From Streptomyces pinistramenti (lineage in GTDB: Bacteria; Actinomycetota; Actinomycetes; Streptomycetales; Streptomycetaceae), in contig NZ_JAJCXB010000030.1 in the NCBI RefSeq assembly GCF_020564935.1, forward strand, positions 1-64,000: a stretch of 64,000 bases of DNA. The letters run 5' to 3'. Under the pieces are notes generated by a model. The model did not search any database, was not told the origin of the DNA, and worked only from the letters and a program-made list of their open reading frames with translations. The translations under genes were made by a program, and so were the position numbers. Shown here one piece after another: positions 53,450-61,682 of this stretch; position 1 is the stretch's first letter; the number at the start of each line of letters is the position of its first letter.

Positions 53450-55321
53450 ATGCCCACGCGCCACGACATTCGTAACGTAGCCATCGTCGCCCACGTCGAC
53501 CACGGCAAGACGACCCTCGTCGATGCCATGCTCAAGCAGGCGGGAGCGTTCGCTGCCCACGCCGCCGAGAACCTCGACGAACGCATGATGGACTCGAACG
53601 ACCTGGAGCGTGAGAAGGGCATCACGATCCTGGCGAAGAACACCGCCGTGAAGTACCACCCCAAGGACGGCGGGGATCCCATCACGATCAACATCATCGA
53701 CACCCCCGGCCACGCCGACTTCGGTGGCGAGGTCGAGCGCGGTCTGTCGATGGTGGACGCGGTCGTCCTCCTCGTCGACGCCTCCGAGGGCCCGCTCCCG
53801 CAGACCCGCTTCGTGCTGCGCAAGGCCCTGTCGGCGCGGATGCCGGTCATCCTGTGCATCAACAAGACGGACCGCCCGGACTCCCGGATCGACGAGGTCG
53901 TCAACGAGACCTACGACCTGTTCCTGGACCTGGACGCGGACGAGGAGCAGATCGAGTTCCCGATCGTCTACGCCTGCGCCCGTGACGGCGTCGCCTCGCT
54001 GACCAAGCCGGAGGACGGCACCGTCCCGGCCGACAGCGAGGACCTGCTGCCGTTCTTCAGCACGCTGCTTGAGCACGTCCCGGCCCCCGAGTACGACGAC
54101 TCGCTGCCGCTCCAGGCGCACGTCACCAACCTCGACGCGGACAACTTCCTCGGCCGTATCGCGCTGCTCCGTGTCGAGCAGGGCGAGCTGAAGAAGGGCC
54201 AGACCGTCGCGTGGATCAAGCGTGACGGCACGATGTCCAACGTCCGCATCACCGAGCTGATGATGACCGAGGCGCTCACCCGCAAGCCGGCCGAGAAGGC
54301 GGGCCCGGGTGACATCTGCGCGGTTGCCGGTATCCCGGACATCATGATCGGCGAGACGCTGGCCGACCCCGAGAACCCGATCGCGCTGCCGCTGATCACG
54401 GTCGACGAGCCGGCCATCTCGATGACCATCGGCACCAACACCTCGCCGCTGGTCGGCAAGGGCGGCAAGGGCCACAAGGTCACCGCCCGCCAGGTCAAGG
54501 ACCGCCTCGACCGCGAGCTGATCGGTAACGTCTCGCTGCGCGTGCTGGACACCGAGCGTCCCGACGCCTGGGAGGTCCAGGGCCGTGGCGAGCTGGCGCT
54601 GGCGATCCTCGTCGAGACCATGCGCCGGGAAGGCTTCGAGCTGACCGTCGGCAAGCCCGAGGTCGTCACCAAGGAGGTCGACGGCAAGCTGCACGAGCCG
54701 ATCGAGCGCCTGACGATCGACTCCCCCGAGGAGCACCTTGGCGCGATCACGCAGCTGATGGCGACCCGCAAGGGCCGCATGGAGACCATGACCAACCACG
54801 GTTCCGGCTGGATCCGCATGGAGTGGATCGTTCCTTCGCGCGGTCTGATCGGCTTCCGTACGGAGTTCCTGACCCAGACCCGCGGCACCGGCATCGCGCA
54901 CTCCCTGTTCGAGGGTCACGAGCCGTGGTTCGGTGAGCTGCGCACCCGTCACAACGGTTCGCTGGTCGCCGACCGCTCCGGTTCGGTCACGCCGTTCGCG
55001 ATGATCAACCTCCAGGAGCGCGGCGTGATCTTCACGGAGCCGGGCACCGAGGTGTACGAGGGCATGATCATCGGTGAGAACTCGCGCGCCGACGACATGG
55101 ACGTGAACATCACCAAGGAGAAGAAGCTCACCAACATGCGTGCGGCTTCCGCGGACTCGACCGAGAACGTCGTGCCGCCGCGCAAGCTCTCCCTGGAGCA
55201 GTCGCTGGAGTTCTGCCGCGACGACGAGTGCATCGAGGTCACCCCGGAGACCGTGCGCATCCGCAAGGTCGTCCTGGACCAGAAGGAGCGCGGCCGCTCC
55301 GCGTCGCGCGCCAAGCGCTGA
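53450..55321 (+). CDS. typA: Translational GTPase TypA/BipA
   Basis: A 623-residue ribosome-associated GTPase related to EF-G and LepA, involved in ribosome assembly and stress growth. G1 is AHVDHGKTTL (residues 13-22), G2 lies around REKGITI, G3 is DTPGHADFGGE and G4 NKTDRP. Domain II, the EF-G C-terminal fold with GRGELALAILVETMRREGFE, and the TypA-specific tail (RGLIGFRTEFLTQTRGTGI, then NMRAASAD) are all present. A GGGAGAAG site precedes ATG 53450. A strong terminator follows the gene. In Streptomyces it commonly lies next to the bldK peptide transporter genes, as here. Confidence 0.95.
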   Translation: MPTRHDIRNVAIVAHVDHGKTTLVDAMLKQAGAFAAHAAENLDERMMDSNDLEREKGITILAKNTAVKYHPKDGGDPITINIIDTPGHADFGGEVERGLSMVDAVVLLVDASEGPLPQTRFVLRKALSARMPVILCINKTDRPDSRIDEVVNETYDLFLDLDADEEQIEFPIVYACARDGVASLTKPEDGTVPADSEDLLPFFSTLLEHVPAPEYDDSLPLQAHVTNLDADNFLGRIALLRVEQGELKKGQTVAWIKRDGTMSNVRITELMMTEALTRKPAEKAGPGDICAVAGIPDIMIGETLADPENPIALPLITVDEPAISMTIGTNTSPLVGKGGKGHKVTARQVKDRLDRELIGNVSLRVLDTERPDAWEVQGRGELALAILVETMRREGFELTVGKPEVVTKEVDGKLHEPIERLTIDSPEEHLGAITQLMATRKGRMETMTNHGSGWIRMEWIVPSRGLIGFRTEFLTQTRGTGIAHSLFEGHEPWFGELRTRHNGSLVADRSGSVTPFAMINLQERGVIFTEPGTEVYEGMIIGENSRADDMDVNITKEKKLTNMRAASADSTENVVPPRKLSLEQSLEFCRDDECIEVTPETVRIRKVVLDQKERGRSASRAKR

Positions 55322-55351
55322 CCCTCCAAGGGCACGCGCCACCCGCACCGC

Positions 55352-55390
55352 ACAGCGCCCCGCCGGACTCTCCGTCCGGCGGGGCGCTGT
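55352..55390 (+). terminator. Strong terminator after typA
   Basis: A perfect 17-bp stem (ACAGCGCCCCGCCGGAC and its complement) with a 5-base loop, 30 bases past the typA stop. Confidence 0.85.
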
Positions 55391-55782
55391 CGTGTGCGGG
55401 GAGGGCGCGGGAGCTTATATCGCTGTTGTGGGGGATCGTCAACGGGGCTTTGGTCTCCACCTGATGAGCCGGAGTCCGCAATGTGGAAGGAATCTGAGGT
55501 TCCGCTGCCCACCTCGTCCGATTCGTGGCCGTGTGGATGGTTTGGTTTGTCCGGATTCCGAACGGCGAGGTGAACAGATGTGACTTAATCGCAACCACTT
55601 ACGCGTGACTTATGGCGGGAACGTGACTGAGACTGGGCGGTATTGAGCTCGGGTCAATGGGTCAAGCGCCGTAAGAAGCGCCGACTCACGAGCATCGGGG
55701 GCTGGTTGCGGACTGTCAGGGGTGTCAGTCGCGGGCCGGCTCCTTTCCATATCAGGAAATGGACTCATGAGGAGGCAGTCCC
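55391..55782 (+). promoter_or_regulatory. Regulatory region of the BldK-like operon with repeated GTGACTTA
   Basis: 392 bases without a gene. GTGACTTA occurs at 55580-55587 and again at 55605-55612, with CCACTTA between them (55595-55601) and GTGACTGA at 55623-55630. Four related half-sites within 51 bases in an AT-richer patch suggest a regulator-binding array. A TTTCC/GGAAA inverted repeat sits close to the ribosome site (about 55745). The promoter itself is not obvious. Confidence 0.45.
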
Positions 55783-57411
55783 ATGCGCGGTGCCAAGAGC
55801 GCCACCTGGGTCGCAGGAGCGATAGTCGTGGCCCTGGGGGCGACGGCCTGTGGCGGCGGCAGCAGCAGTGCGAGTGCCGAACCCGGTGTGGTTCGGGCGA
55901 ACTGGGGCGACCCGCAGAACCCGCTGGAGCCGGCCAACACCAACGAGGTGCTCGGCGGCAAGGTCCTGGACATGATCTTCAGCAACCTGAAGAGCTATGA
56001 CCCCAAGACCGGCGAGGCCAAGAACGACGTCGCCCAGTCGATCGACACCAAGGACCAGCAGACCTTCACCATCAAGGTGAAGAAGGGCGAGAAGTTCTCC
56101 AACGGCGAGGCGGTCACCGCCCGTTCGTTCGTCGACGCCTGGAACTACGGTGCGCTGAGCACCAACGCGCAGAAGGGCTCGTACTTCTTCGCCGACATCA
56201 AGGGCTACGACAAGGTCGCGCCCGCCGAGGGCAAGCCGACCGCCAAGACCCTCTCGGGGCTGAAGGTCGTCGACGACCACACCTTCACCGTCACGCTGAA
56301 CGAGAAGATGTCGACCTGGCCGGTCCGTCTCGGCTACAAGGCGTTCGCGCCGCTGCCGACGGTGTTCTTCAGCAAGCATGACGCCTACCTCGCCAAGCCG
56401 GTCGGCAACGGCCCGTACGCCGTGGACTCGTACGACAAGGGCAAGCAGATGAAGCTTGTCCCGAACACGCACTACATCGGCGAGGACAAGCCGCAGAACA
56501 AGGGCGTCCTGCTCAAGGTCTACACGGACTCCAACGCCGCCTACGCCGACCTCCAGTCCGGCAACCTCGACGTCGACGACGACGTGCCGGCGGAGCAGAT
56601 CAGGAACGCCAAGTCGGACCTGAAGGGCAACTACCTCTCGCAGCCGGCCGGTATCAACCAGGTCATCACCTTCCCGCTCTACCAGGACGGCTGGAACAAG
56701 GCCGGCATGGAGAAGGTCCGCAAGGGCCTGTCGATGGCGATCGACCGCAAGGCGATCACCGACAAGGTCTACAACGGCACCCGCACGCCGGCCACCGACC
56801 TGACCTCGCCGGTCCTCGGTGACGCGAACGGCTACAGCAAGGACGTCTGCGGCGACGCCTGCACGTACAACCCCACCGAGGCCAAGAAGCTCATCAAGGA
56901 AGGCGGCGGCATCCCCGGCGGCAAGATGACCATCGGGTACAACGCCGACAAGGACTCCCACAAGCAGTGGGTGGACGCGGTCTGCAACAGCATCAACAAG
57001 GTGCTGGGCAACGACACCGCCTGCGTCGGCAACCCCGTCGGCACCTTCGGTGACTTCCGCAACCAGATCACCAAGCGGGAGATGACCCAGCCCTTCCGTT
57101 CCGGCTGGCAGATGGACTACCCGCAGATCGAGAACTTCCTGACCCCGCTGTACGCCACCGGCGGCGCCTCCAACGACGCCAAGTTCAGCGACCCGAAGTT
57201 CGACGCGCTGCTCCAGCAGGCCGGCGCCGAGCCGGACACCAAGAAGGCGACCGACCTCTACAAGCAGGCCGAGAAGATCGTCCTCGACAAGATGGTCAGC
57301 ATCCCGCTCTGGTACCAGAACGGCACCGCCGGCTGGTCCGAGCACGTCTCCGGCGTCCAGCTCAACGCGTTCAGCTTCCCGGTCTTCACCAAGATCAAGG
57401 TCAGCAGCTGA
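55783..57411 (+). CDS. BldK-like oligopeptide-binding lipoprotein
   Basis: A 542-residue SBP_bac_5 protein, the extracellular peptide receptor of the ABC importer encoded by the next four genes. The signal sequence ends GATAC with Cys23 as lipid anchor. The mature protein begins with a Ser-rich linker, then VRANWGDPQNPLEPANTNEV. Family motifs are FTIKVKKGEKFSNGEAVTAR, then AWNYGA, VGNGPYAVDSY and KGLSMAIDRKAI. GAGGAGGC precedes the ATG. Four clustered cysteines (CGDACTY and the VCNSINK...TACVG pair) may form disulfides. It closely resembles the protein at 61683, evidence of tandem duplication. The S. coelicolor bldK locus imports a developmental peptide. Confidence 0.92.
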   Translation: MRGAKSATWVAGAIVVALGATACGGGSSSASAEPGVVRANWGDPQNPLEPANTNEVLGGKVLDMIFSNLKSYDPKTGEAKNDVAQSIDTKDQQTFTIKVKKGEKFSNGEAVTARSFVDAWNYGALSTNAQKGSYFFADIKGYDKVAPAEGKPTAKTLSGLKVVDDHTFTVTLNEKMSTWPVRLGYKAFAPLPTVFFSKHDAYLAKPVGNGPYAVDSYDKGKQMKLVPNTHYIGEDKPQNKGVLLKVYTDSNAAYADLQSGNLDVDDDVPAEQIRNAKSDLKGNYLSQPAGINQVITFPLYQDGWNKAGMEKVRKGLSMAIDRKAITDKVYNGTRTPATDLTSPVLGDANGYSKDVCGDACTYNPTEAKKLIKEGGGIPGGKMTIGYNADKDSHKQWVDAVCNSINKVLGNDTACVGNPVGTFGDFRNQITKREMTQPFRSGWQMDYPQIENFLTPLYATGGASNDAKFSDPKFDALLQQAGAEPDTKKATDLYKQAEKIVLDKMVSIPLWYQNGTAGWSEHVSGVQLNAFSFPVFTKIKVSS

Positions 57412-57429
57412 CCCGACGCAACTGCCCCT

Positions 57430-57454
57430 GAGACCGGCCCACCCGGCCGGTCTC
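57430..57454 (+). terminator. Intercistronic hairpin between lipoprotein and permease genes
   Basis: GAGACCGGCC (57430-57439) and GGCCGGTCTC (57445-57454) form a perfect 10-bp stem with a 5-base loop, inside the 164-bp gap. Such hairpins reduce readthrough or protect upstream mRNA, so the receptor is made in excess over the permeases. Confidence 0.65.
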
Positions 57455-57575
57455 CCGAGCGGGGCTTCGTATCCGACCGCTCACGGCGGCAGGAGCAGCC
57501 GGCCCGCCCGCGCAGGACCCACCGGTCCTGCGCCGGGCCCGGCTGCCCCCGCGTCGGCGCTTTTCTGGAGGACAC

Positions 57576-58499
57576 ATGGGGCGCTACGTCATACGACGAC
57601 TGCTCCAGATGGTGCCCGTCTTCATCGGCACCACTTTCTTGATCTTCGTCATGGTCTATGCACTGGGCGACCCGGTCGCCGCCATGTTCGGAGACCGGGC
57701 CCCCGATCCGGCCACCGCCGCCCAGATCCGGGAGTCCCTGCACCTCAACGACCCGTTGTGGAGCCAGTACCTGCAGTACATGGCCGGCATCTTCCGCGGC
57801 GACTTCGGCACCGCCTTCAACGGCACCCCGGTCTCCGAACTGATGGGCTCGGCCTTCCCCAACACCATCAAGCTGACGCTGGTGGCGTTCGCGATCGAGG
57901 TCGTGGTGGGTGTCGGGCTCGGTGTCGTCGCCGGTATGCGGCGCGGCCGCTTCGTCGACACCGGCGTGCTGGTCTTCACGCTGCTGGTGATCTCCATCCC
58001 GACGTTCGTCACCGGCTACCTGCTCCAGTACTTCATCGGCGTGAAGCTCGCCTGGGCCGCCCCCGCGGTCTCGGTCGACGTCCACATCGGCGAACTCCTG
58101 CTGCCCGGCATCGTGCTGGCCGGTGTCTCGCTGGCGTACGTCGCCCGGCTGACCCGCACCTCGATCGCGGAGAACATCCGCTCCGACTACATCAGGACCG
58201 CCACCGCCAAGGGCCTGCCGCGGCGCCGGGTCGTCGGCGTGCACCTGCTGCGCAACTCGCTGATCCCCGTCATCACCTTCCTCGGCACCGACATCGGCGC
58301 CCTGATGGGCGGCGCGATCGTCACCGAGCGGATCTTCAACATCCAGGGCGTCGGCTACCAGCTCTACCAGGGCATCCTGCGGCAGAACGCGCCCACCGTG
58401 GTGGGCTTCGTGACCATCCTCGTGGTCGTCTTCCTCGCCGCCAACCTGATCGTCGACCTGCTCTACGCGGTCCTGGACCCGAGGATCCGTTATGCCTGA
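57576..58499 (+). CDS. Oligopeptide ABC transporter permease, OppB/DppB type
   Basis: A 307-residue membrane subunit with six helices. It starts MGRYVIRRLLQMVPVFIGTT, the signature of OppB-type permeases. The EAA loop that contacts the ATPases is TSIAENIRSDYIRTATAKGL then PRRRVVGVHLLRNSLIPVI. GGAGG precedes the ATG by six bases. Its stop overlaps the start of the second permease gene. It forms the heterodimeric channel with the product of 58492. Nearly the same N-terminus is seen in the partial gene at 63400. Confidence 0.93.
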   Translation: MGRYVIRRLLQMVPVFIGTTFLIFVMVYALGDPVAAMFGDRAPDPATAAQIRESLHLNDPLWSQYLQYMAGIFRGDFGTAFNGTPVSELMGSAFPNTIKLTLVAFAIEVVVGVGLGVVAGMRRGRFVDTGVLVFTLLVISIPTFVTGYLLQYFIGVKLAWAAPAVSVDVHIGELLLPGIVLAGVSLAYVARLTRTSIAENIRSDYIRTATAKGLPRRRVVGVHLLRNSLIPVITFLGTDIGALMGGAIVTERIFNIQGVGYQLYQGILRQNAPTVVGFVTILVVVFLAANLIVDLLYAVLDPRIRYA

Positions 58500-59421
58500 G
58501 ATGACCGAACCGGTCGCCACGGACCGTACCGAGGGGGCCGCCGCACCCGGAGGCAACGGCCCCGAACCGCAGGCCGCGCCGCGCAGCCTGTGGGGCGACG
58601 CCTGGCGTGACCTGCGCCGCAACCCCATCTTCTACATCTCCGCCGTCCTCATCCTCTTCCTGGTCGTCCTCTCGATCTGGCCGAGCCTGCTGACCGGCAC
58701 CAGCCCGTACGCCTGCGACCTCGGCCGCTCCCAGCAGGGGCCCGCGCCCGGCCACCCCTTCGGCTTCAACACCCAGGGCTGCGACGTCTACGCGCGGACC
58801 GTCTACGGCGCCCGCGCCTCGGTCACCGTCGGCATCTGCACCACCGTCCTCGCCGCGGTCATCGGCTGCCTCTTCGGCGGCCTGGCCGGGTTCTTCGGCG
58901 GCTGGTGGGACTCCCTGCTGTCGCGGATCGGCGACATCTTCTTCGGCATCCCGATCCTGCTCGGCGGCATCGTCTTCCTCTCCGTCATCAAGGGCGGCTC
59001 GATCTTCACCGTCGTGCTCCTGATGGCGGTCCTGGGCTGGCCGCAGATCGCCCGCATCGCGCGCAGCGCGGTGATCTCCGCCAAGCAGCAGGACTACGTC
59101 CAGGCGGCACGGGCACTGGGCGCGAGCACCCCGCGGATGCTGCTGCGGCACATCGCGCCCAACGCCCTCGCGCCCGTCATCGTCGTGGCGACCATCGCGC
59201 TGGGCACCTACATCTCGCTGGAGGCGACCCTGTCGTTCCTCGGCGTCGGCCTGAAGCCGCCGACGGTCTCCTGGGGCATCGACATCTCTTCAGCCGCCAC
59301 CCAGATCCGCAACGCGCCGCACATGCTGCTGTATCCGGCCGGCGCGCTGTCGGTCACCGTGCTGGCGTTCATCATGCTCGGCGACGCGGTCCGCGACGCC
59401 CTCGACCCCAAGCTGCGCTGA
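58492..59421 (+). CDS. Oligopeptide ABC transporter permease, OppC/DppC type
   Basis: A 309-residue second permease. A cytosolic N-terminal stretch (SLWGDAWRDLRRNPIFYISA) leads into helix 1, as usual in OppC. The periplasmic loop HPFGFNTQGCDVYARTVYGA carries the family HxxGTDxxGRD-like motif, here modified to FNTQGCD. The EAA loop is QDYVQAARALGASTPRMLLR then HIAPNALAPVI. The ATG lies 8 bases inside the upstream permease gene, so translation is coupled. The stop is followed after 11 bases by the first ATPase gene. Confidence 0.92.
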   Translation: MPEMTEPVATDRTEGAAAPGGNGPEPQAAPRSLWGDAWRDLRRNPIFYISAVLILFLVVLSIWPSLLTGTSPYACDLGRSQQGPAPGHPFGFNTQGCDVYARTVYGARASVTVGICTTVLAAVIGCLFGGLAGFFGGWWDSLLSRIGDIFFGIPILLGGIVFLSVIKGGSIFTVVLLMAVLGWPQIARIARSAVISAKQQDYVQAARALGASTPRMLLRHIAPNALAPVIVVATIALGTYISLEATLSFLGVGLKPPTVSWGIDISSAATQIRNAPHMLLYPAGALSVTVLAFIMLGDAVRDALDPKLR

Positions 59422-59432
59422 GGGAGGCGTTC

Positions 59433-60461
59433 ATGACCAGTACAGAGAAGACCCCGGCCGTCCCCGCGCCCCGCGATGCGGACAGCCCGCTGCTCCAAGT
59501 CCGTGACCTGCATGTCGAGTTCCATACCCGCGACGGCGTCGTCAAGGCCGTCAACGGCGTCAACTACAGCGTCTCGGCGGGCGAGACGCTGGCCGTGCTC
59601 GGCGAATCGGGGTCCGGCAAGTCGGTCACCGCGCAGGCCGTGATGGGCATCCTCGACATGCCGCCCGCCAAGATCCCGCGCGGCGAGATCCGCTTCCGCG
59701 GCCAGGACATGCTCACGATGTCCGGCGAGGCCCGCCGCAAGCTCCGCGGCGCCAAGATCGCCATGATCTTCCAGGACGCGCTGTCCTCCCTGAACCCGGT
59801 GCTGTCCGTCGGCTACCAGCTCGGCGAGATGTTCCGCGTTCACCAGGGGCTGTCCAAGAAGGCCGCGCTCGCCAGGGCCGTCGAGCTGATGGACAAGGTG
59901 AAGATCCCGGCGGCGAAGAACCGCGTGCACGACTTCCCGCACCAGTTCTCCGGCGGTATGCGGCAGCGCATCATGATCGCGATGGCGCTGGCCCTGGAGC
60001 CGGAGCTGATCATCGCGGACGAGCCGACGACGGCTCTGGACGTCACCGTGCAGGCGCAGGTCATGGACCTGCTCGCGGAACTCCAGCGCGAGTTCCACAT
60101 GGGCCTGATCCTGATCACCCACGACCTGGGAGTGGTCGCGGACGTCGCCGACAAGATCGCGGTGATGTACGCGGGCCGGATCGTCGAGACCGCCCCCGTC
60201 CACGAGCTGTACAAGAACCCCGCGCACCCGTACACCCGCGGACTGCTCGACTCCATCCCGCGCCTGGACCAGAAGGGCCAGGAGCTGTACGCGATCAAGG
60301 GCCTGCCGCCCAACCTCCTGCACGTGCCGCAGGGCTGCGCCTTCCACCCGCGCTGCCCCAAGGCCCAGGACATCTGCCGTACGGATGCCCCGGCGCTGCA
60401 CACCCTCGGCGAAGGCCGGCGCAGCGCCTGCCACTTCTGGAAGGAGACGGTCCATGGCTGA
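59433..60461 (+). CDS. Oligopeptide ABC transporter ATPase, OppD/DppD type
   Basis: A 342-residue ATP-binding subunit. Walker A GESGSGKS is at residues 57-64, Q-loop in MIFQDALSSLNP, signature SGGMRQR at about 173, Walker B LIIADEP at about 192, and H-loop LITHDLG. The C-terminal oligopeptide-transporter extension has cysteines (CAFHPRCPKAQDIC and CHF) that bind an Fe-S cluster in some relatives. ATG 59433 is preceded by GAGGGAGG; the much longer open frame upstream overlaps the permease gene and is not used. Its last eight bases overlap the next ATPase gene. Confidence 0.94.
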   Translation: MTSTEKTPAVPAPRDADSPLLQVRDLHVEFHTRDGVVKAVNGVNYSVSAGETLAVLGESGSGKSVTAQAVMGILDMPPAKIPRGEIRFRGQDMLTMSGEARRKLRGAKIAMIFQDALSSLNPVLSVGYQLGEMFRVHQGLSKKAALARAVELMDKVKIPAAKNRVHDFPHQFSGGMRQRIMIAMALALEPELIIADEPTTALDVTVQAQVMDLLAELQREFHMGLILITHDLGVVADVADKIAVMYAGRIVETAPVHELYKNPAHPYTRGLLDSIPRLDQKGQELYAIKGLPPNLLHVPQGCAFHPRCPKAQDICRTDAPALHTLGEGRRSACHFWKETVHG

Positions 60462-61509
60462 GCCGACGAAGACGGTTGGCGAGCGCGAGCCGATCCTTCA
60501 GGTGCGCGACCTCGTCAAGCACTTCCCGCTCACCCAGGGCGTGCTGTTCAAGAAGCAGGTCGGCGCGGTCAAGGCCGTCGACGGCATCTCGTTCGACCTC
60601 TACAAGGGCGAGACGCTCGGCATCGTCGGCGAATCGGGCTGCGGCAAGTCGACCGTCGCCAAGCTGCTGATGAACCTCGAACGGGCCACCGCGGGCGAGG
60701 TGTTCTACCGCGGCGAGGACATCACCAAGCTGTCCGGGCGGGCGCTGAAGGCGGTGCGCCGCAACATCCAGATGGTGTTCCAGGACCCCTACACGTCCCT
60801 GAATCCGCGGATGACGGTGGGCGACATCATCGGGGAGCCGTACGAGATCCACCCGGAGGTGGCCCCCAAGGGTTCACGGCGGCAGAAGGTGCAAGAACTC
60901 CTGGATGTGGTGGGGCTCAACCCGGAGTACATCAACCGGTATCCGCACCAGTTCTCCGGCGGCCAGCGCCAGCGCATCGGCATCGCCCGCGGCCTCGCGC
61001 TCAACCCCGAGGTCATCATCTGCGACGAGCCGGTCTCGGCCCTCGACGTCTCCGTCCAGGCCCAGGTCATCAACCTGATGGCACAGCTCCAGGACGAGTT
61101 CGACCTGTCGTACCTGTTCATCGCGCACGACCTGTCGATCGTCCGGCACATCTCCGACCGGGTCGGCGTCATGTACCTCGGCCGGATGGCGGAGATCGGC
61201 ACGGACGAGCAGATCTACGAGCACCCCACCCACCCATACACCCAGGCCCTGCTCTCCGCCGTCCCGGTGCCCGACCCGGCAGCGCGCGAGGGCCGGGAGC
61301 GGATCATCCTGACCGGTGACGTGCCCTCGCCCGCCGATCCGCCGTCCGGCTGCCGCTTCCGCACCCGCTGCTGGAAGGCCCAGGACCGGTGCGCGACGGA
61401 GTCCCCCGTCCTCGCCGTCCCGGAGCGCTTCCAGGGCTCGGACTCGCCGGCCGCCCACGCGTCGGCCTGTCACTTCGCCGAGGTGAAGGACGTGGTGGGG
61501 GCGGCCTAG
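60454..61509 (+). CDS. Oligopeptide ABC transporter ATPase, OppF/DppF type
   Basis: A 351-residue partner ATPase. Walker A GESGCGKS is at 59-66, Q-loop in MVFQDPYTSLNPRM, signature SGGQRQR at about 168, Walker B VIICDEP at about 188, and H-loop FIAHDLS. The LTQGVLFKKQVGAVKAVDGI stretch near the N-terminus is typical of OppF. The C-terminal Cys motif (CRFRTRCWKAQDRC, then ACHF) is present. It ends the first five-gene operon; 173 bp later a paralogous operon starts. Start and upstream stop overlap, so it is coupled to OppD. Confidence 0.94.
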   Translation: MAEPTKTVGEREPILQVRDLVKHFPLTQGVLFKKQVGAVKAVDGISFDLYKGETLGIVGESGCGKSTVAKLLMNLERATAGEVFYRGEDITKLSGRALKAVRRNIQMVFQDPYTSLNPRMTVGDIIGEPYEIHPEVAPKGSRRQKVQELLDVVGLNPEYINRYPHQFSGGQRQRIGIARGLALNPEVIICDEPVSALDVSVQAQVINLMAQLQDEFDLSYLFIAHDLSIVRHISDRVGVMYLGRMAEIGTDEQIYEHPTHPYTQALLSAVPVPDPAAREGRERIILTGDVPSPADPPSGCRFRTRCWKAQDRCATESPVLAVPERFQGSDSPAAHASACHFAEVKDVVGAA

Positions 61510-61682
61510 CGGAACGTCTCCCCGGCGGCCGGGGCGCCCGATTCCGGGGCGTCGCGGCCGCCGTCCGGGCATCCGGGGGGTTTGTCTCGCGCGCGGAGCA
61601 ATGCGGCCGCCGTGGACATGCGGTGCTGTCCGGTATCGGCTCTTATGTCGTTTACGTATGACGGGAGAGCTGAGGAGGCACC

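Noticed and set aside
50312..55348. A 1678-codon open frame on the minus strand
   Set aside because: It is exactly antisense to the peptide-binding lipoprotein gene and typA, shows no domain, and arises because GC-rich third positions leave few stops in the opposite strand.
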